A stretch of 64,000 bases of DNA from an uncultured Devosia sp. (GCF_963517015.1 NZ_CAUQDV010000001.1:1184001-1248000), one strand, 5' to 3'. Shown: positions 17,557-27,159, counted from the stretch's first letter. Translations and numbers: made by a program. Notes: generated by a model from the letters alone, not told the origin.

Positions 17557-18630
17557 TCAGCTATCCGAGACTAGTTGCGCTGAGGCCTTGAAGTATCGGC
17601 GACCTAGCCAAAGGGCCAAGTGGACCAGCACGACGAGCACCGGCACTTCCACCAATGGTCCGATGACTGCAGCGAAGGCGACCGGCGATGCCAGACCGAA
17701 TGCAGCGATGGCGACGGCAATGGCCAGCTCGAAATTGTTGCCGGCTGCCGTGAAGGCGATAGCCGTCGATCGCGGATAGTCCTTGGCGATCCACTTGCCC
17801 ATGAAGAAGCTCACGGTGAACTGGATCAGGAAGTAGATCGTCAGCGGCACGGCGATGAGCAGGGCATCGAACGGCAGACGCACGATATCGCCGCCCTTCA
17901 AGCTGAACATGGCCACAATGGTGAAGAGCAGCGCCAACAGGGTGATCGGACTGATCTTGGGCAGGAAAACCTGTTCGTACCAGTCGTCGCCCTTTGCCCG
18001 GATCAGGAAGAATCTGGTCAGGAACCCAGCCAGGAACGGCACGCCCAAATAGATCAGCACGGCTTCGGTGATGGTCCAGAAACCGACATCGATGACGCTG
18101 CCCTCGAGCCCGAACAAGGGCGGGAGCACGGCCAGGAACAGCCAGGCATAGGTGGAGAAGAACAGGATTTGGAAGATCGAGTTGAAGGCGACTAGGCCCG
18201 CCACATATTGGTTCGAACCGCCGGCGAGCTTGTTCCAGACCAGCACCATGGCGATGCAGCGTGCGAGGCCGATCAGGATCAGACCAGTCATGTATTCGGG
18301 ATGGCCACGAAGGAAGACGATGGCCAGCAGGAACATCAGCACGGGGCCGATGATCCAGTTCTGCACCAGCGAGAGCAGCAGCACCCGTTTGTCGGCGAAA
18401 ACCTGGTGCAGGGCCTCGTACTTCACCTTGGCCAGCGGCGGGTACATCATCAGGATCAACCCGATGGCGATCGGGATATTGGTCGAACCGACCGACATGG
18501 ATTCGAGGGCGACGGGAAGACCAGGGATCATGGATCCCAGGGCCAAGCCCGACGCCATGGCAGCGAAAATCCAGACCGTGAGATAGCGGTCGAGGAAGGA
18601 AAGGCGCACCGGCGCCGGATCGAATGACAT
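17557..18630 (-). CDS. acr3: Acr3-type arsenite efflux permease
   Basis: A 357-aa inner-membrane protein with about ten segments. ARCIAMVLVWNKLAGG carries the conserved Cys of Acr3 and the block STAIAFTAAGNNFELAIAVAIA is also characteristic. It expels arsenite using the proton gradient. The ATG at 18630 is preferred over an upstream TTG. Confidence 0.95.
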   Translation of the reverse strand: MSFDPAPVRLSFLDRYLTVWIFAAMASGLALGSMIPGLPVALESMSVGSTNIPIAIGLILMMYPPLAKVKYEALHQVFADKRVLLLSLVQNWIIGPVLMFLLAIVFLRGHPEYMTGLILIGLARCIAMVLVWNKLAGGSNQYVAGLVAFNSIFQILFFSTYAWLFLAVLPPLFGLEGSVIDVGFWTITEAVLIYLGVPFLAGFLTRFFLIRAKGDDWYEQVFLPKISPITLLALLFTIVAMFSLKGGDIVRLPFDALLIAVPLTIYFLIQFTVSFFMGKWIAKDYPRSTAIAFTAAGNNFELAIAVAIAAFGLASPVAFAAVIGPLVEVPVLVVLVHLALWLGRRYFKASAQLVSDS

Positions 18631-18694
18631 GGGCTTCAACCAGGTTCGATGAAGGGTCGGCCCGAAACCTTACCCTTGCTTTACGTGTGCCGCG

Positions 18695-19222
18695 TCAAGC
18701 GACGTTGGATGCCGTGGTGGTGGTGCCATCCATGGCGCCGATGCCTTCGAGCTTGCAGTTCAGCGCCATGCGATCAATGCTGGCCAGCGGCAGGTTGATG
18801 AAGGCGCCGATACGGTTGCGTAGGTAGCGAAGGGCATCTTCGAAGGCGGCGCGCTGCTTGAAATCGGGGCCATGCTTGGCCGCAGGATCCTCGATCCCCC
18901 AGTGTGCGGTCATGGGATGGCCGGGCCAGATCCGGCAAGTCTCGCCGGCGGCGTTGTCGCAGACGGTGAAGATGAAATCCATTTTCGGCGCGCCTGGCAC
19001 GGCGAACTCGTCCCAAGCCTTGGAGCGCAGGCCCTCGGTGGGGATGCCGACCTTGTCGAGGGTCTCCAGCGTCATTGGGTGGACGGCACCCTTGGGGGTA
19101 GAGCCGGCGGAAAAGGCGCGGAAGCGGCCCTGGCCGACATGGTTGAGAATGGCCTCGCCCAGGATTGATCGAGCGGAATTGCCGGTGCAGAGGAACAAGA
19201 CGTTGTAGACGCGGTCAGACAT
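18695..19222 (-). CDS. arsC: arsenate reductase, thioredoxin/LMW-phosphatase type
   Basis: A 175-aa protein of the low-molecular-weight tyrosine phosphatase fold. The P-loop is LFLCTGNSARS, and the Cys pair of the thioredoxin cascade is in FTVCDNAAGETC, matching the triple-Cys mechanism of ArsC from S. aureus. The ATG at 19222 overlaps the arsR stop by 8 bases; the frame stays open further upstream but inside arsR. Confidence 0.93.
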   Translation of the reverse strand: MSDRVYNVLFLCTGNSARSILGEAILNHVGQGRFRAFSAGSTPKGAVHPMTLETLDKVGIPTEGLRSKAWDEFAVPGAPKMDFIFTVCDNAAGETCRIWPGHPMTAHWGIEDPAAKHGPDFKQRAAFEDALRYLRNRIGAFINLPLASIDRMALNCKLEGIGAMDGTTTTASNVA

Positions 19223-19571
19223 GGCTCGACTCCTGCGGAGAGCAGCACGGGGTGAATTCGGCAACAAGCGGGTCACACAGCTCCGGGCGACCGCCGCAGC
19301 AGTCCTGGACGAGGAAGCTTGTGATCTCTCGCACCCGATCAACCACGGCCCGATAGACGATCGACCTGCTGTGACGCTCGGCTTCGATAAGTCCGGCGCG
19401 GTTCAGGATGGCCAAATGGGTGGACATGGTGTTCTGCGGCACCTCGAGACGACGGGCGATCTCGCCAGCAGCCAAGCCCCTGGGTTCGTGCTCCATCAAC
19501 AGGCGAAACGTATCCAGTCGCGTGGACTGGGACAGGGCGGCGAAAATCTCGACTGCGGTGTTTGATTCCAT
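19215..19571 (-). CDS. arsR: ArsR arsenite-responsive repressor
   Basis: A 118-aa ArsR/SmtB repressor. The HTH lies in GEIARRLEVPQNTMSTHLAIL. The metalloid site is not the E. coli ELCVCDL type: here DCCGGRPELC near the C-terminus gives two adjacent Cys and a third six residues on, as in the ArsR of Acidithiobacillus ferrooxidans. It represses its own operon until arsenite binds. The start ATG (19571) lies inside the inverted repeat. Confidence 0.95.
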   Translation of the reverse strand: MESNTAVEIFAALSQSTRLDTFRLLMEHEPRGLAAGEIARRLEVPQNTMSTHLAILNRAGLIEAERHSRSIVYRAVVDRVREITSFLVQDCCGGRPELCDPLVAEFTPCCSPQESSHV

Positions 19572-19599
19572 ATATCGAGTAATACCGATATATGGAATC
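19564..19599. promoter_or_regulatory. ArsR operator, 14-bp inverted repeat
   Basis: GATTCCATATATCG (19564-19577) and CGATATATGGAATC (19586-19599) are exact reverse complements around an 8-base spacer. The repeat covers the arsR start codon and the bases just upstream, so a bound repressor would block initiation. Confidence 0.8.
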
Positions 19600-19645
19600 A
19601 AGGTCAAGTTCCGTCAAATGGCTCCGCGGAGTCAGTTCCGTTCGA

Positions 19646-20050
19646 TTATGATATTATCACTGCACGCGGCCATGCGAGACGGTTCGCAATCTGCCTTCGG
19701 AGATGTTGGCTGGCCTCTACGTCCGTTTTCAGGTTGTAGCCAAGTTCATCAAGCTCATCGTCGCTCCATGCCGGGAGTTCCAGAATCCGGCCATATCGTA
19801 TTGCCAACCAATGATGGATTTCTCGGCGCTTCCCACCAATGGTCAGGGCATCGATACGGCTAGCGAGATCCAGGCACTCGCGACAGCTGGGAACGCCGGT
19901 CGCCCCCACCTTCGCCAGCATGTCAAGGATGGGGCGGCGGGCAAGCTCCGGGATGGTTGAGTCGATCACGTTCGCCGCCTCTCCACAATGCGCGCACCTG
20001 CTTTCGGCAACAAGCCGATGCAGATGCGCTTCGTAATCTTCCCGCTTCAC
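19646..20050 (-). CDS. hypothetical protein with two CxxC motifs, 134 aa
   Basis: A soluble protein with CAHC at about residue 19 and CREC at about 56, likely a zinc site, and a Trp/Arg-rich middle (IHHWLAIRYGRILELPAW). It starts with a GTG, 7 bases after the nhaA stop on the same strand, and lies upstream of the arsenic operon. Family unknown. Confidence 0.6.
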   Translation of the reverse strand: MKREDYEAHLHRLVAESRCAHCGEAANVIDSTIPELARRPILDMLAKVGATGVPSCRECLDLASRIDALTIGGKRREIHHWLAIRYGRILELPAWSDDELDELGYNLKTDVEASQHLRRQIANRLAWPRAVIIS

Positions 20051-20057
20051 CGCTCAC

Positions 20058-21260
20058 CTACGCCGGTTGAGCCATGTTCTTAGTCCGCGGTTTCGAAGAC
20101 CCGAGGAGCATTGCCCCTGCCGTCGCGGACAATACCGACCCTAACAGCACACCCAGCTTGAGTTCGTCCTGCAGCAGTTGGCTATCGGGGAATGCCAACA
20201 AGCCTATGAACAGGCTCATGGTGAAACCGATGCCGCACAAAAGGGCGACGCCGTAGAGCTGGCGCCAGGACGCATACATCGGCAGTTCGGCCCATCCCGC
20301 CCGGATCACCAGCACCGACGCCGCGAACACGCCGACTTGCTTGCCAATGAAGAGGCCAGCAGCAACACCCAGTGGCACGGGGTCAGCAAGCTGGCCAATC
20401 GACATGCCGGCAAAGGACACTCCAGCATTTGCAAACCCGAAGATCGGAATGATCAGGAACGTCACCCATGGCTGGATGGCGTGTTCCAGCTTGTGCAGCG
20501 GCGACGCCATGTTATCGGGCTGGGTCGGGCTCTTCTTGAGTGGGATCGTCAATGCCAGGATTACGCCGGCCAGAGTGGCATGGACGCCCGATTGCAGCAC
20601 CAGGAACCAGAGTATCGCACCAAGGACGAGATACGGAACGAGGTTGCGGACGCCAAACCTATTGATAGTCACCAGCGCCACGATGATGGCTGCGGCGCCT
20701 GCCAAGGCCATTGCGTTGATCGAGCTGGTGTAGAAGAGCGCGATGATCACCACCGCACCAAGGTCATCGATGATCGCCAAGGCCGTGAGGAACACCTTGA
20801 GCGACATGGGCACCCGGGAACCGAGCAGCGACAGCACGCCCAGCGCAAACGCGATATCGGTTGCCGCAGGGATAGCCCAGCCGTTCGGATGTCCACCATC
20901 GCCCATGTTGAAGACAAGGAAGACCAGAGCCGGACCGATCATGCCGCCGAGTGCTGCACTGCCCGGGAGAACGCGACGGGACCAGGTGGACAGCTGACCA
21001 TCGACGACCTCGCGCTTGATTTCCAAGCCCACCATCAGAAAGAACACGGCCATCAGGCCATCGTTGATCCAATGCAGGACAGAAAGGCCGCCGGCATAGG
21101 CATGAAGCGTCTCTGCATAGATGGTCCCGAGCGGCGAGTTGGCGACGACTAGCGCCAAGGCTGCAGAGAGCATGAGGACGATGCCGCCTGAGGAAGCATT
21201 GTCGAGAAGAGCACGGATAACGGACGTGGGTCGACCCTGGGTCGAATGAGACGAAGACAT
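20058..21260 (-). CDS. nhaA: Na+/H+ antiporter NhaA
   Basis: A 400-aa inner-membrane antiporter that expels Na+ in exchange for H+. The key acidic residues appear in PAATDIAFALGVLSLLG (Asp133 region) and ALAIIDDLGAVVIIALFY (the Asp163/164 pair of E. coli NhaA). The start ATG at 21260 follows AAGGAGG. The reading frame extends upstream to 21509 but that part has no ribosome site and is unlike NhaA. Confidence 0.95.
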   Translation of the reverse strand: MSSSHSTQGRPTSVIRALLDNASSGGIVLMLSAALALVVANSPLGTIYAETLHAYAGGLSVLHWINDGLMAVFFLMVGLEIKREVVDGQLSTWSRRVLPGSAALGGMIGPALVFLVFNMGDGGHPNGWAIPAATDIAFALGVLSLLGSRVPMSLKVFLTALAIIDDLGAVVIIALFYTSSINAMALAGAAAIIVALVTINRFGVRNLVPYLVLGAILWFLVLQSGVHATLAGVILALTIPLKKSPTQPDNMASPLHKLEHAIQPWVTFLIIPIFGFANAGVSFAGMSIGQLADPVPLGVAAGLFIGKQVGVFAASVLVIRAGWAELPMYASWRQLYGVALLCGIGFTMSLFIGLLAFPDSQLLQDELKLGVLLGSVLSATAGAMLLGSSKPRTKNMAQPA

Positions 21261-21746
21261 GCTTCGGCCTCCTTGTGAGAGGTTACAACATTCTCCGTGG
21301 GTTTTGGGGAGCCCCATGGCGCACGCAGCACGCGCCGATGCCGCAACAATAGTCTGGAACTCGCCGCGTGTGAACCTCTTGAGAGGCAGTTCTTGTTGCA
21401 GGTCAAAGAAGACCTGACGGGCTCGGAGTCCCCAGACAAGATAATCAGCGACAGTCTCACCCACCTTCTTTCGGCGGACCAGCTTGTAAGACGTCCTCAG
21501 GGTGAGCACTCAAGCAGAATGAAGGCACGACCTGTGAATGTCGGCTTTTGGGGTTCTAGGTCAGGAGCCGCAACGACCGCAATGGGGTCGGTATCTGACC
21601 GACCGCTCGGACGTCAGGATACTGGCGGCGTTGGGGTGGGTAGCGGACTGTCCGCTATTGGAGGGTAGTTGAGATAAGCGGACTTTCGAACCGTCAGCGC
21701 TGATCCCACCTTACCTGTCTATTTTTCGACTCTTGGGTCGTAAAAG
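21261..21746. other. intergenic region upstream of nhaA, with repeat copy D
   Basis: About 490 bases without a supported gene. The right part is repeat D (21533-21665). The left part (21261-21500) would hold the nhaA leader and promoter; I see no riboswitch or antiporter leader motif I can name. Confidence 0.5.
21533..21665 (+). repeat. dispersed intergenic repeat, copy D (fullest copy)
   Basis: Runs from GAATGTCGGCTTTTGGGG to GGGTAGCGGACTGTCC. The two ends are a loose inverted repeat of each other. The core CGACCGCAATGGGGTCGGT contains a CGACC/GGTCG hairpin, and GTCAG (21559-21563) pairs with CTGAC (21595-21599). Tail TTGGGGTGGG, then TAGCGGACTGTCC. It lies 3' of the mscS gene. Confidence 0.65.
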
Positions 21747-23915
21747 CTAAGTCAAAGCGGTGCTGTCGCTTACTGAGGGTACTGGAACCAGTGGTTTCGA
21801 TGCATGCATGGTTACTTGCGGGAACGGAATGATGATTCCGCGCTCGTCAAACACCTGCTTTACGAGTTCATTGAAGGCGCGTCCTGTCGCCCATTGCGAA
21901 CCTGGCAAGGTTTTTACCCGCGCTCGAACGACGACGGCCGATTCAAGAAACGCCGTGATCCCATGCATTTCGAGCGGGCCGAGGACATGATCGCGATGCT
22001 CCGTTTCCAGCAGCAATTGGTAGGCGTCCTCGATGGCCTGTTTGGCGACACCGATGTCGGTGTCGTAGGCCACACGGATTTCGGCCAGATGGTAGGCGAA
22101 GTCCTTGTTGCTGTTCGATACCTGGTCGACCGAGGAGAAGGGGATGAGGTGGAGCGTTCCGGAAAGGTCGCGGATCGACACGGACCGGATGGTCAAGCGT
22201 TCGACGACGCCCGATTTCCCCCCGGCTTCCACGACGTCGCCTTCGTTCATCACGTTTTCCAGCTGGATGAACGCGCCCGTGATGATGTCCTGAACGAATT
22301 TTTGTGCCCCGAAGCCGATCGCCAGCCCCAGAACGCCGGCACCCGCAAGCAGCGGCGCAATGTTGACGCCGATCTGAGCCAGGGCCAGCATGCTGACAAA
22401 CACCACAAGCGTGATTGTCGTGGCATTCTTGAACAGCGAAAGCAGCGTCTTTTCCCGCGCCGTGGGGATCGTGCCGTAGTTGGGATTGAGGCGATACTCG
22501 ACCCATGAGGACGTCGCGACATGGACCGCGAAGCCCACCAGGATGACCGCAAGGGCAGAGATCACGGCTCCAGCCGCATGTTGACCAGCCTCCGAACCAA
22601 TCCAGCCCAGAAAGTCAAAGAGAGACCAGATCTGAGCCACGCTCAGCAGAACGCTGACAAGAGCGATCAGTCGGATGATGTGGAGGACCCTGGGCACAAA
22701 GGCATGAAGGCGCCGTTCAAGAAGCGGGAGACGCTCCTTGACGTCGGCCGGCAAGCGCAGTCCCGCATTGACGAAGCGGCCGATGAAAGCCACCGCCGCA
22801 AGCCCAAGGACAACCGCAGTGAAGGTTTGCGCTGTGGCGGCAACGATGAAGGGAAGGGCCTGATCGGGATTGGTGAGCCAGGCGATGAAGAGCGCTATCA
22901 GATAGGCAATCGCCAGAATGTGCCAATGCCGCGCGATCAGCAGGATCACCTGCGCCAGACCTTCCCGTCGGCTCTTTTCGGCCAGTGACGACAGGAGGCC
23001 ACGAACCAGATCCTTGTTCTGCAGCACCAGCAGCACACCTATGGTTGTGACCGTGGCAACGACAACCACCTGAACGGCGGACGCAAGAACCGGGGATAGG
23101 CTTGCAGCCAGAATGGGCACGATGAAGAGGAATGTGTAGCCCACCAGGGAAATGACTCTCGACAACCAGAATGACCAGTAGTTGGCGCCGGTATCGCCGA
23201 TGGGAAGCAGGCGGATGGCTTCATGGCGCGGCATGAGCGCCGCGCGCATACCGACCTTGAGCAGTTCCACGAAGAGGAAGGCATTGAGCAGCAGGGTCTG
23301 GTTGATACCCATCCGTCCGTTGCCGCCTGCGATCAGCAGGGCCACCAGATATCCGGCTGCCCAGGCGACCACGACCGGGATCAGATCGATAACAACAGCC
23401 ATCACCAGGCCCATCACCTTGCGAAACCAGCGCCCGCTTTGGCTTCGCCGTGCTGTCTTGTTCGACAGCCAGGCGGCGGGAAGCTTCAACAGCAACAGGC
23501 TGCCGAAAATGGTCGCCGCGACACGCAGAATATCGAATGTGACGTTGCGAAGCTGGTCCGAGCCCGTCCCGGACAAGCCGCTGGTGACATCATCCGCTAT
23601 GCCTCCCAGGGATTGCACGCCGCTCGAGAGGCCTTCGGCGGCGCCGCGGGTGAATTCGGCCACCTGCTGGGCGATGGTCATATCCGAGGTATCTTCGGAC
23701 TGGGAGCGTTCTGCATCTGCAATCGCATTGGACCTCACCCTGGCCAGCAAGGCTGCTCCTGCGGGATCTGCTTCAATGATGTCGATCAAGGCATCAAGGC
23801 CTGTCGTCTCGGCAGGCGCTTCAGACCGGGCCGGTTCGGTGGCCGATTGCAGCTGCGCACTGGCCTGAGGGACCAGAATGGCAAGGATAATAAGGGCATA
23901 GGCCATAACACGCAT
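21747..23915 (-). CDS. large MscS-type mechanosensitive channel (YbiO-like)
   Basis: A 722-aa channel with signal peptide (MRVMAYALIILAILVPQASA), a periplasmic N-terminal region, about eight to ten membrane segments and a C-terminal MscS core. The pore helix is AGAGVLGLAIGFGAQKFVQD; the beta domain follows (NVMNEGDVVEAGGKSGVVER). Length and layout resemble E. coli YbiO. It releases solutes on hypo-osmotic shock. It lies 94 bases after ehuA on the same strand, so it is probably the last gene of the ectoine transcript. The start at 23915 is chosen for the signal peptide; the frame extends into ehuA. Confidence 0.9.
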   Translation of the reverse strand: MRVMAYALIILAILVPQASAQLQSATEPARSEAPAETTGLDALIDIIEADPAGAALLARVRSNAIADAERSQSEDTSDMTIAQQVAEFTRGAAEGLSSGVQSLGGIADDVTSGLSGTGSDQLRNVTFDILRVAATIFGSLLLLKLPAAWLSNKTARRSQSGRWFRKVMGLVMAVVIDLIPVVVAWAAGYLVALLIAGGNGRMGINQTLLLNAFLFVELLKVGMRAALMPRHEAIRLLPIGDTGANYWSFWLSRVISLVGYTFLFIVPILAASLSPVLASAVQVVVVATVTTIGVLLVLQNKDLVRGLLSSLAEKSRREGLAQVILLIARHWHILAIAYLIALFIAWLTNPDQALPFIVAATAQTFTAVVLGLAAVAFIGRFVNAGLRLPADVKERLPLLERRLHAFVPRVLHIIRLIALVSVLLSVAQIWSLFDFLGWIGSEAGQHAAGAVISALAVILVGFAVHVATSSWVEYRLNPNYGTIPTAREKTLLSLFKNATTITLVVFVSMLALAQIGVNIAPLLAGAGVLGLAIGFGAQKFVQDIITGAFIQLENVMNEGDVVEAGGKSGVVERLTIRSVSIRDLSGTLHLIPFSSVDQVSNSNKDFAYHLAEIRVAYDTDIGVAKQAIEDAYQLLLETEHRDHVLGPLEMHGITAFLESAVVVRARVKTLPGSQWATGRAFNELVKQVFDERGIIIPFPQVTMHASKPLVPVPSVSDSTALT

Positions 23916-24009
23916 CAGCGCTCTATTCCGTTTTTCTGAGAGCAGCCAGGCAGACGGCCATACTCTCGGATATGGAGTGGAGACCGGATGCTTCCGGCCT
24001 CCAGGGTGA

Positions 24010-24786
24010 TTACTGATCCAGTACGGCCGAGAGGAATTCGCGGGTGCGGTCCTCATTGGGATCGGTGAAAAGCTCCTCGGGCGTGCCCTCTTCGCGGATT
24101 TTGCCCCGGTCGAAGAAGCAGACGCGATCGGATATCTCGCGGGCGAAGCGCATTTCATGGGTCACCAGGAGCATGGTGAGGTCATGCTCGTCGGCCAGCT
24201 TGCCGATGACGTTGAGCACTTCGCCGACCAGTTCCGGGTCGAGCGCTGAAGTCGGCTCGTCGAACAGCAAAATGCTCGGACGCATGGCCAGAGCCCTTGC
24301 GATGCCGACGCGCTGCTTTTGTCCGCCCGACAGCTGACCGGGAAATTTCTGCGCCTGATCGGCCAGACCAACCAATTCTAGCAGCTCTTCGCCGCGCTGC
24401 CGCGCTTCGGCCTTGGACAGGCCCAGGACCTTGACCGGGGCCTCGGTGATATTGCGCAATACGCTCATATGCGGAAACAGATTGAAGTGCTGGAAGACCA
24501 TGCCGAGCTTGCCGCGCATGTGACGAAGATGACGCTCGCCGGCCGGCTTGAGGCTGCCATCGGGGGCGGTTTCGTGCCACAGCGGCTCGCCATCGACGGT
24601 GACGCTGCCGCCGTCGATCCCTTCGAGCGTCATCAGGATGCGCAGAACCGTCGACTTGCCGGAGCCCGAGGGCCCGATGATCGAGACTTTCTCGCCGCGA
24701 TTCACGGAAAAATCGAGTTTGTTGAGAACGGTGAGGTCGCCAAAACGCTTTTCGACCTGATTGAACCGAATGATGTCTTCGCTCAT
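24010..24786 (-). CDS. ehuA: ectoine/hydroxyectoine ABC transporter ATPase EhuA
   Basis: A 258-aa ATPase of the polar amino-acid family: Walker A GPSGSGKST, signature LSGGQKQRVGIARALA, Walker B ILLFDEPTSALD, switch His in VTHEMRFA. A short insert (LWHETAPDGSLKPAGERHLR) after the first strands is usual in EhuA-like proteins. Its ATG overlaps the ehuD stop by 4 bases. Confidence 0.93.
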   Translation of the reverse strand: MSEDIIRFNQVEKRFGDLTVLNKLDFSVNRGEKVSIIGPSGSGKSTVLRILMTLEGIDGGSVTVDGEPLWHETAPDGSLKPAGERHLRHMRGKLGMVFQHFNLFPHMSVLRNITEAPVKVLGLSKAEARQRGEELLELVGLADQAQKFPGQLSGGQKQRVGIARALAMRPSILLFDEPTSALDPELVGEVLNVIGKLADEHDLTMLLVTHEMRFAREISDRVCFFDRGKIREEGTPEELFTDPNEDRTREFLSAVLDQ

Positions 24787-25475
24787 TTGAGGGGGATTCC
24801 TTGCTTGGGCAGCCATGTGTCGAGCAGGCGCACGCCAGCCGATGCGACCAGCGTCAGGATGAGATAGATCGCGCCGACCATGGACAGCGGGATGAGGTAG
24901 TCGAAGGTGCGGTCGCCGACGATCTTGGCGACGTTGAGCATTTCGAGCACGGTGACGACCGACAGGATCGGCACGTCCTTCATGATCGACACCAGGTAGT
25001 TGCCCATCGCCGGAATGATGCGCGGAATGGCCTGGGGCACGATGATATGGGTAAAGGTGCGGCTGGCGGTGAGGTTGAGAGCCCGGGCCGCTTCGCGCTG
25101 ATCCGTGCCCACGGCTTCAAGCCCGCCACGATACACCTCGGCGGTATAGGCGCTGTACTGGATACCCAGCGCCAGGGCGCCGGTCATGAAGGCCGGCAGC
25201 ACGATGCCGTATTCAGGCAGCACATAGTAGAGAAAGAACAATTGCACCAACAGCGGCGTGTCGCGGATGAATTCCGTCACCACGCGCGCCGGCCAGGCGA
25301 TAAAGGGGATGGGCAGGCCCTTGAGCACAGCCCAGAACAGACCCAAGACCAGCGCAAGGGCAAAACCCAGGCTTGCCGCCTGGATGGTCACCACGAGGCC
25401 GGTCAGAAGGATCGGCAGGATGGAAGTGGCATAGGCCAAGGGACTGGAAAGGTCCCATTCGTAACCAAACAGCAT
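24783..25475 (-). CDS. ehuD: ectoine ABC transporter permease EhuD
   Basis: A 230-aa His/Glu/Gln-type permease with about five membrane segments and the ATPase-docking loop EAARALNLTASRTFTHIIVPQA. It pairs with EhuC to form the channel. It starts 3 bases after the ehuC stop. Confidence 0.92.
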   Translation of the reverse strand: MLFGYEWDLSSPLAYATSILPILLTGLVVTIQAASLGFALALVLGLFWAVLKGLPIPFIAWPARVVTEFIRDTPLLVQLFFLYYVLPEYGIVLPAFMTGALALGIQYSAYTAEVYRGGLEAVGTDQREAARALNLTASRTFTHIIVPQAIPRIIPAMGNYLVSIMKDVPILSVVTVLEMLNVAKIVGDRTFDYLIPLSMVGAIYLILTLVASAGVRLLDTWLPKQGIPLK

Positions 25476-25478
25476 GGG

Positions 25479-26150
25479 TCAGCTCCTCGCCCTGCGCCAG
25501 CGACTCAAATGGTTTTCAAGCAGGCGCAGCATGGCGGTCAGCACCAGCGCCATGCCGAAATAGGTCAGCAGCAGCATGGAATAGATGGTCGTGCTGTCCT
25601 GCGTGAAGTTGCGGATCTGCTCGGCGCGGAAGGCCAGGTCGCCCAGGCTGATCAGCGATACCAGGGCTGTATCCTTGAGATTTTGCACTGCGAGATTGCC
25701 GAAGGATGGCATCATTTCCGGCACGGCCTGCGGGATGGTGACCGTCCACAGCGTCTGGCGCCGCGTGAAATTGAGCGCCCGCGCGGCCTCATGCTGATCC
25801 TTGTGCACGGACTGGATGGCGCCCCGCACCACCTCGGCACCATAGGCCCCGATATTGAGACCGAGCGCTAGCACCCCGGCGATTATCGAGGGCAGGCGCA
25901 GATCGACGCCGATGGCCACGCCGGCAAGAGGCAGGGCGAAATAGAGCCAAAACAGTTGCACCAGCAGCGAGGTGCCGCGAAACACCTCGATATAGGTGAC
26001 GGCCACGCTGCGGATGGCCAGATTGCTGCTGAGCCGCCCGATCCCGGCGGCGAAGGCCAGAATGGTGCCCAATATGGTCGAATACAGAGTCAGCTGTACG
26101 GTGACCCACGCCCCCTCCGTGAGGGGGCCGAAATACTCCGTCCAATGCAT
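25479..26150 (-). CDS. ehuC: ectoine ABC transporter permease EhuC
   Basis: A 223-aa permease of the polar amino-acid type with the docking loop HEAARALNFTRRQTLWTVTIPQA. The start at MHWTEYFGPL (26150) is the family N-terminus; the open frame upstream runs through the intergenic hairpin and is not coding. Confidence 0.92.
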   Translation of the reverse strand: MHWTEYFGPLTEGAWVTVQLTLYSTILGTILAFAAGIGRLSSNLAIRSVAVTYIEVFRGTSLLVQLFWLYFALPLAGVAIGVDLRLPSIIAGVLALGLNIGAYGAEVVRGAIQSVHKDQHEAARALNFTRRQTLWTVTIPQAVPEMMPSFGNLAVQNLKDTALVSLISLGDLAFRAEQIRNFTQDSTTIYSMLLLTYFGMALVLTAMLRLLENHLSRWRRARS

Positions 26151-26173
26151 GATGGATCCCTTGAAAGCGCGTC

Positions 26174-26201
26174 TTGGGTGGGCGCCGGAGCACCCACCCA
26201 G
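26174..26201 (-). promoter_or_regulatory. mRNA hairpin between ehuB and ehuC
   Basis: TGGGTGGG and CCCACCCA pair around a GC-rich loop, with no T-run after it. It sits in the 73-base gap behind the binding-protein gene, where such stems commonly protect the 3' end of the binding-protein mRNA. Confidence 0.6.
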
Positions 26202-26223
26202 AACAGGTTCGGATTGTGATCGA

Positions 26224-27090
26224 TCAGTCGGCGGCGCAGAGTTCGGCCGTGGTCTTTGTGGTCGAGCCATCGATATCGGCCTGGGTGAAGCCGTAGCTGC
26301 TGACGATCTCGGACCATTCCCCGGTCTGCTTGAATTCGGCCAGCACGCCATTCACGGCGTCACGTAATTCTTCATTGCCGCTGGCGAAGGTAAAGCCGCC
26401 CCAGCTGCGCACGGCCTCGCCGTCGATCACCGGATCGGTGAATTCGCTGGCGACTTCGACGCCGTCATTTTGCGACGCAAGCCCGCTGGTGGTCAGGCTT
26501 GTTGCGGCATAGGCATCGGCACGGCCGGTCGATACTGTCGAGATGGCATCGGCATTGGCGGCGATGGTCACGAGATTGGCTTCGCTGACGCCCAGCTTCT
26601 GCATCATTTCGAGCTGGTCGGCGCCGGCCATGATCGCCACACGCAGGTCGGGGTTCTCGGCGAAGTCGGCATAGGTATGGATGTCCTTGGGGTTGCCGGC
26701 CGCAACCAGCAAGCCTTCGCCGTAGGACGTATTGGGTTCCGAGAACAGGACGCGCTGGCAGCGATCTGGCAGGATGGCCATCTCGGCCGCGACCATGTCA
26801 AAGCGATCGGCCCGCAGGCCCGGGATCAGTGACGAGAAATTGGTGGTGACCCACTCGATATTGTCGACGCCGAGCTCTTCCATGATGGCCTTGGCGACAT
26901 CGGGACCAGCGCCGAGCGCTTCACCCGACGGGTCGACATAGCCATAGGGGATTTCATTGGCGACGGCGATGCGGACGGTGCCGCTTTCCTGAATTTCCGC
27001 CAGCGTCGCAGCATTTGCCGCGACTGCGCCAGCCAGCGCGATCGTCACGGCGGACACAGCGACACGTGCGGTATGGGAAGGTTTGATCAT
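26224..27090 (-). CDS. ehuB: ectoine/hydroxyectoine binding protein EhuB
   Basis: A 288-aa periplasmic family-3 binding protein. The signal peptide (VAVSAVTIALAGAVAANAAT) is followed by GTVRIAVANEIPYGYVDPSGEALG and DVAKAIMEELGVDNIEWVTT. It captures ectoines for the EhuCDA importer and would recover leaked or external solute. The ATG at 27090 follows AGGAAAAA. Confidence 0.92.
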   Translation of the reverse strand: MIKPSHTARVAVSAVTIALAGAVAANAATLAEIQESGTVRIAVANEIPYGYVDPSGEALGAGPDVAKAIMEELGVDNIEWVTTNFSSLIPGLRADRFDMVAAEMAILPDRCQRVLFSEPNTSYGEGLLVAAGNPKDIHTYADFAENPDLRVAIMAGADQLEMMQKLGVSEANLVTIAANADAISTVSTGRADAYAATSLTTSGLASQNDGVEVASEFTDPVIDGEAVRSWGGFTFASGNEELRDAVNGVLAEFKQTGEWSEIVSSYGFTQADIDGSTTKTTAELCAAD

Positions 27091-27159
27091 GATTTTTTCC
27101 TGTGTTTTGATGGGCATCTTTGACCGGCTGCTGCCCGATGAGATCAACCGGCGTATGGG

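Noticed and set aside
21261..21509. N-terminal extension of NhaA of about 80 codons
   Set aside because: No ribosome site, sequence unlike NhaA, and a strong AAGGAGG lies before the normal start at 21260.
23916..24158. N-terminal extension of the MscS-type channel
   Set aside because: It would overlap ehuA by about 150 bases and bury the clear signal peptide at 23915.
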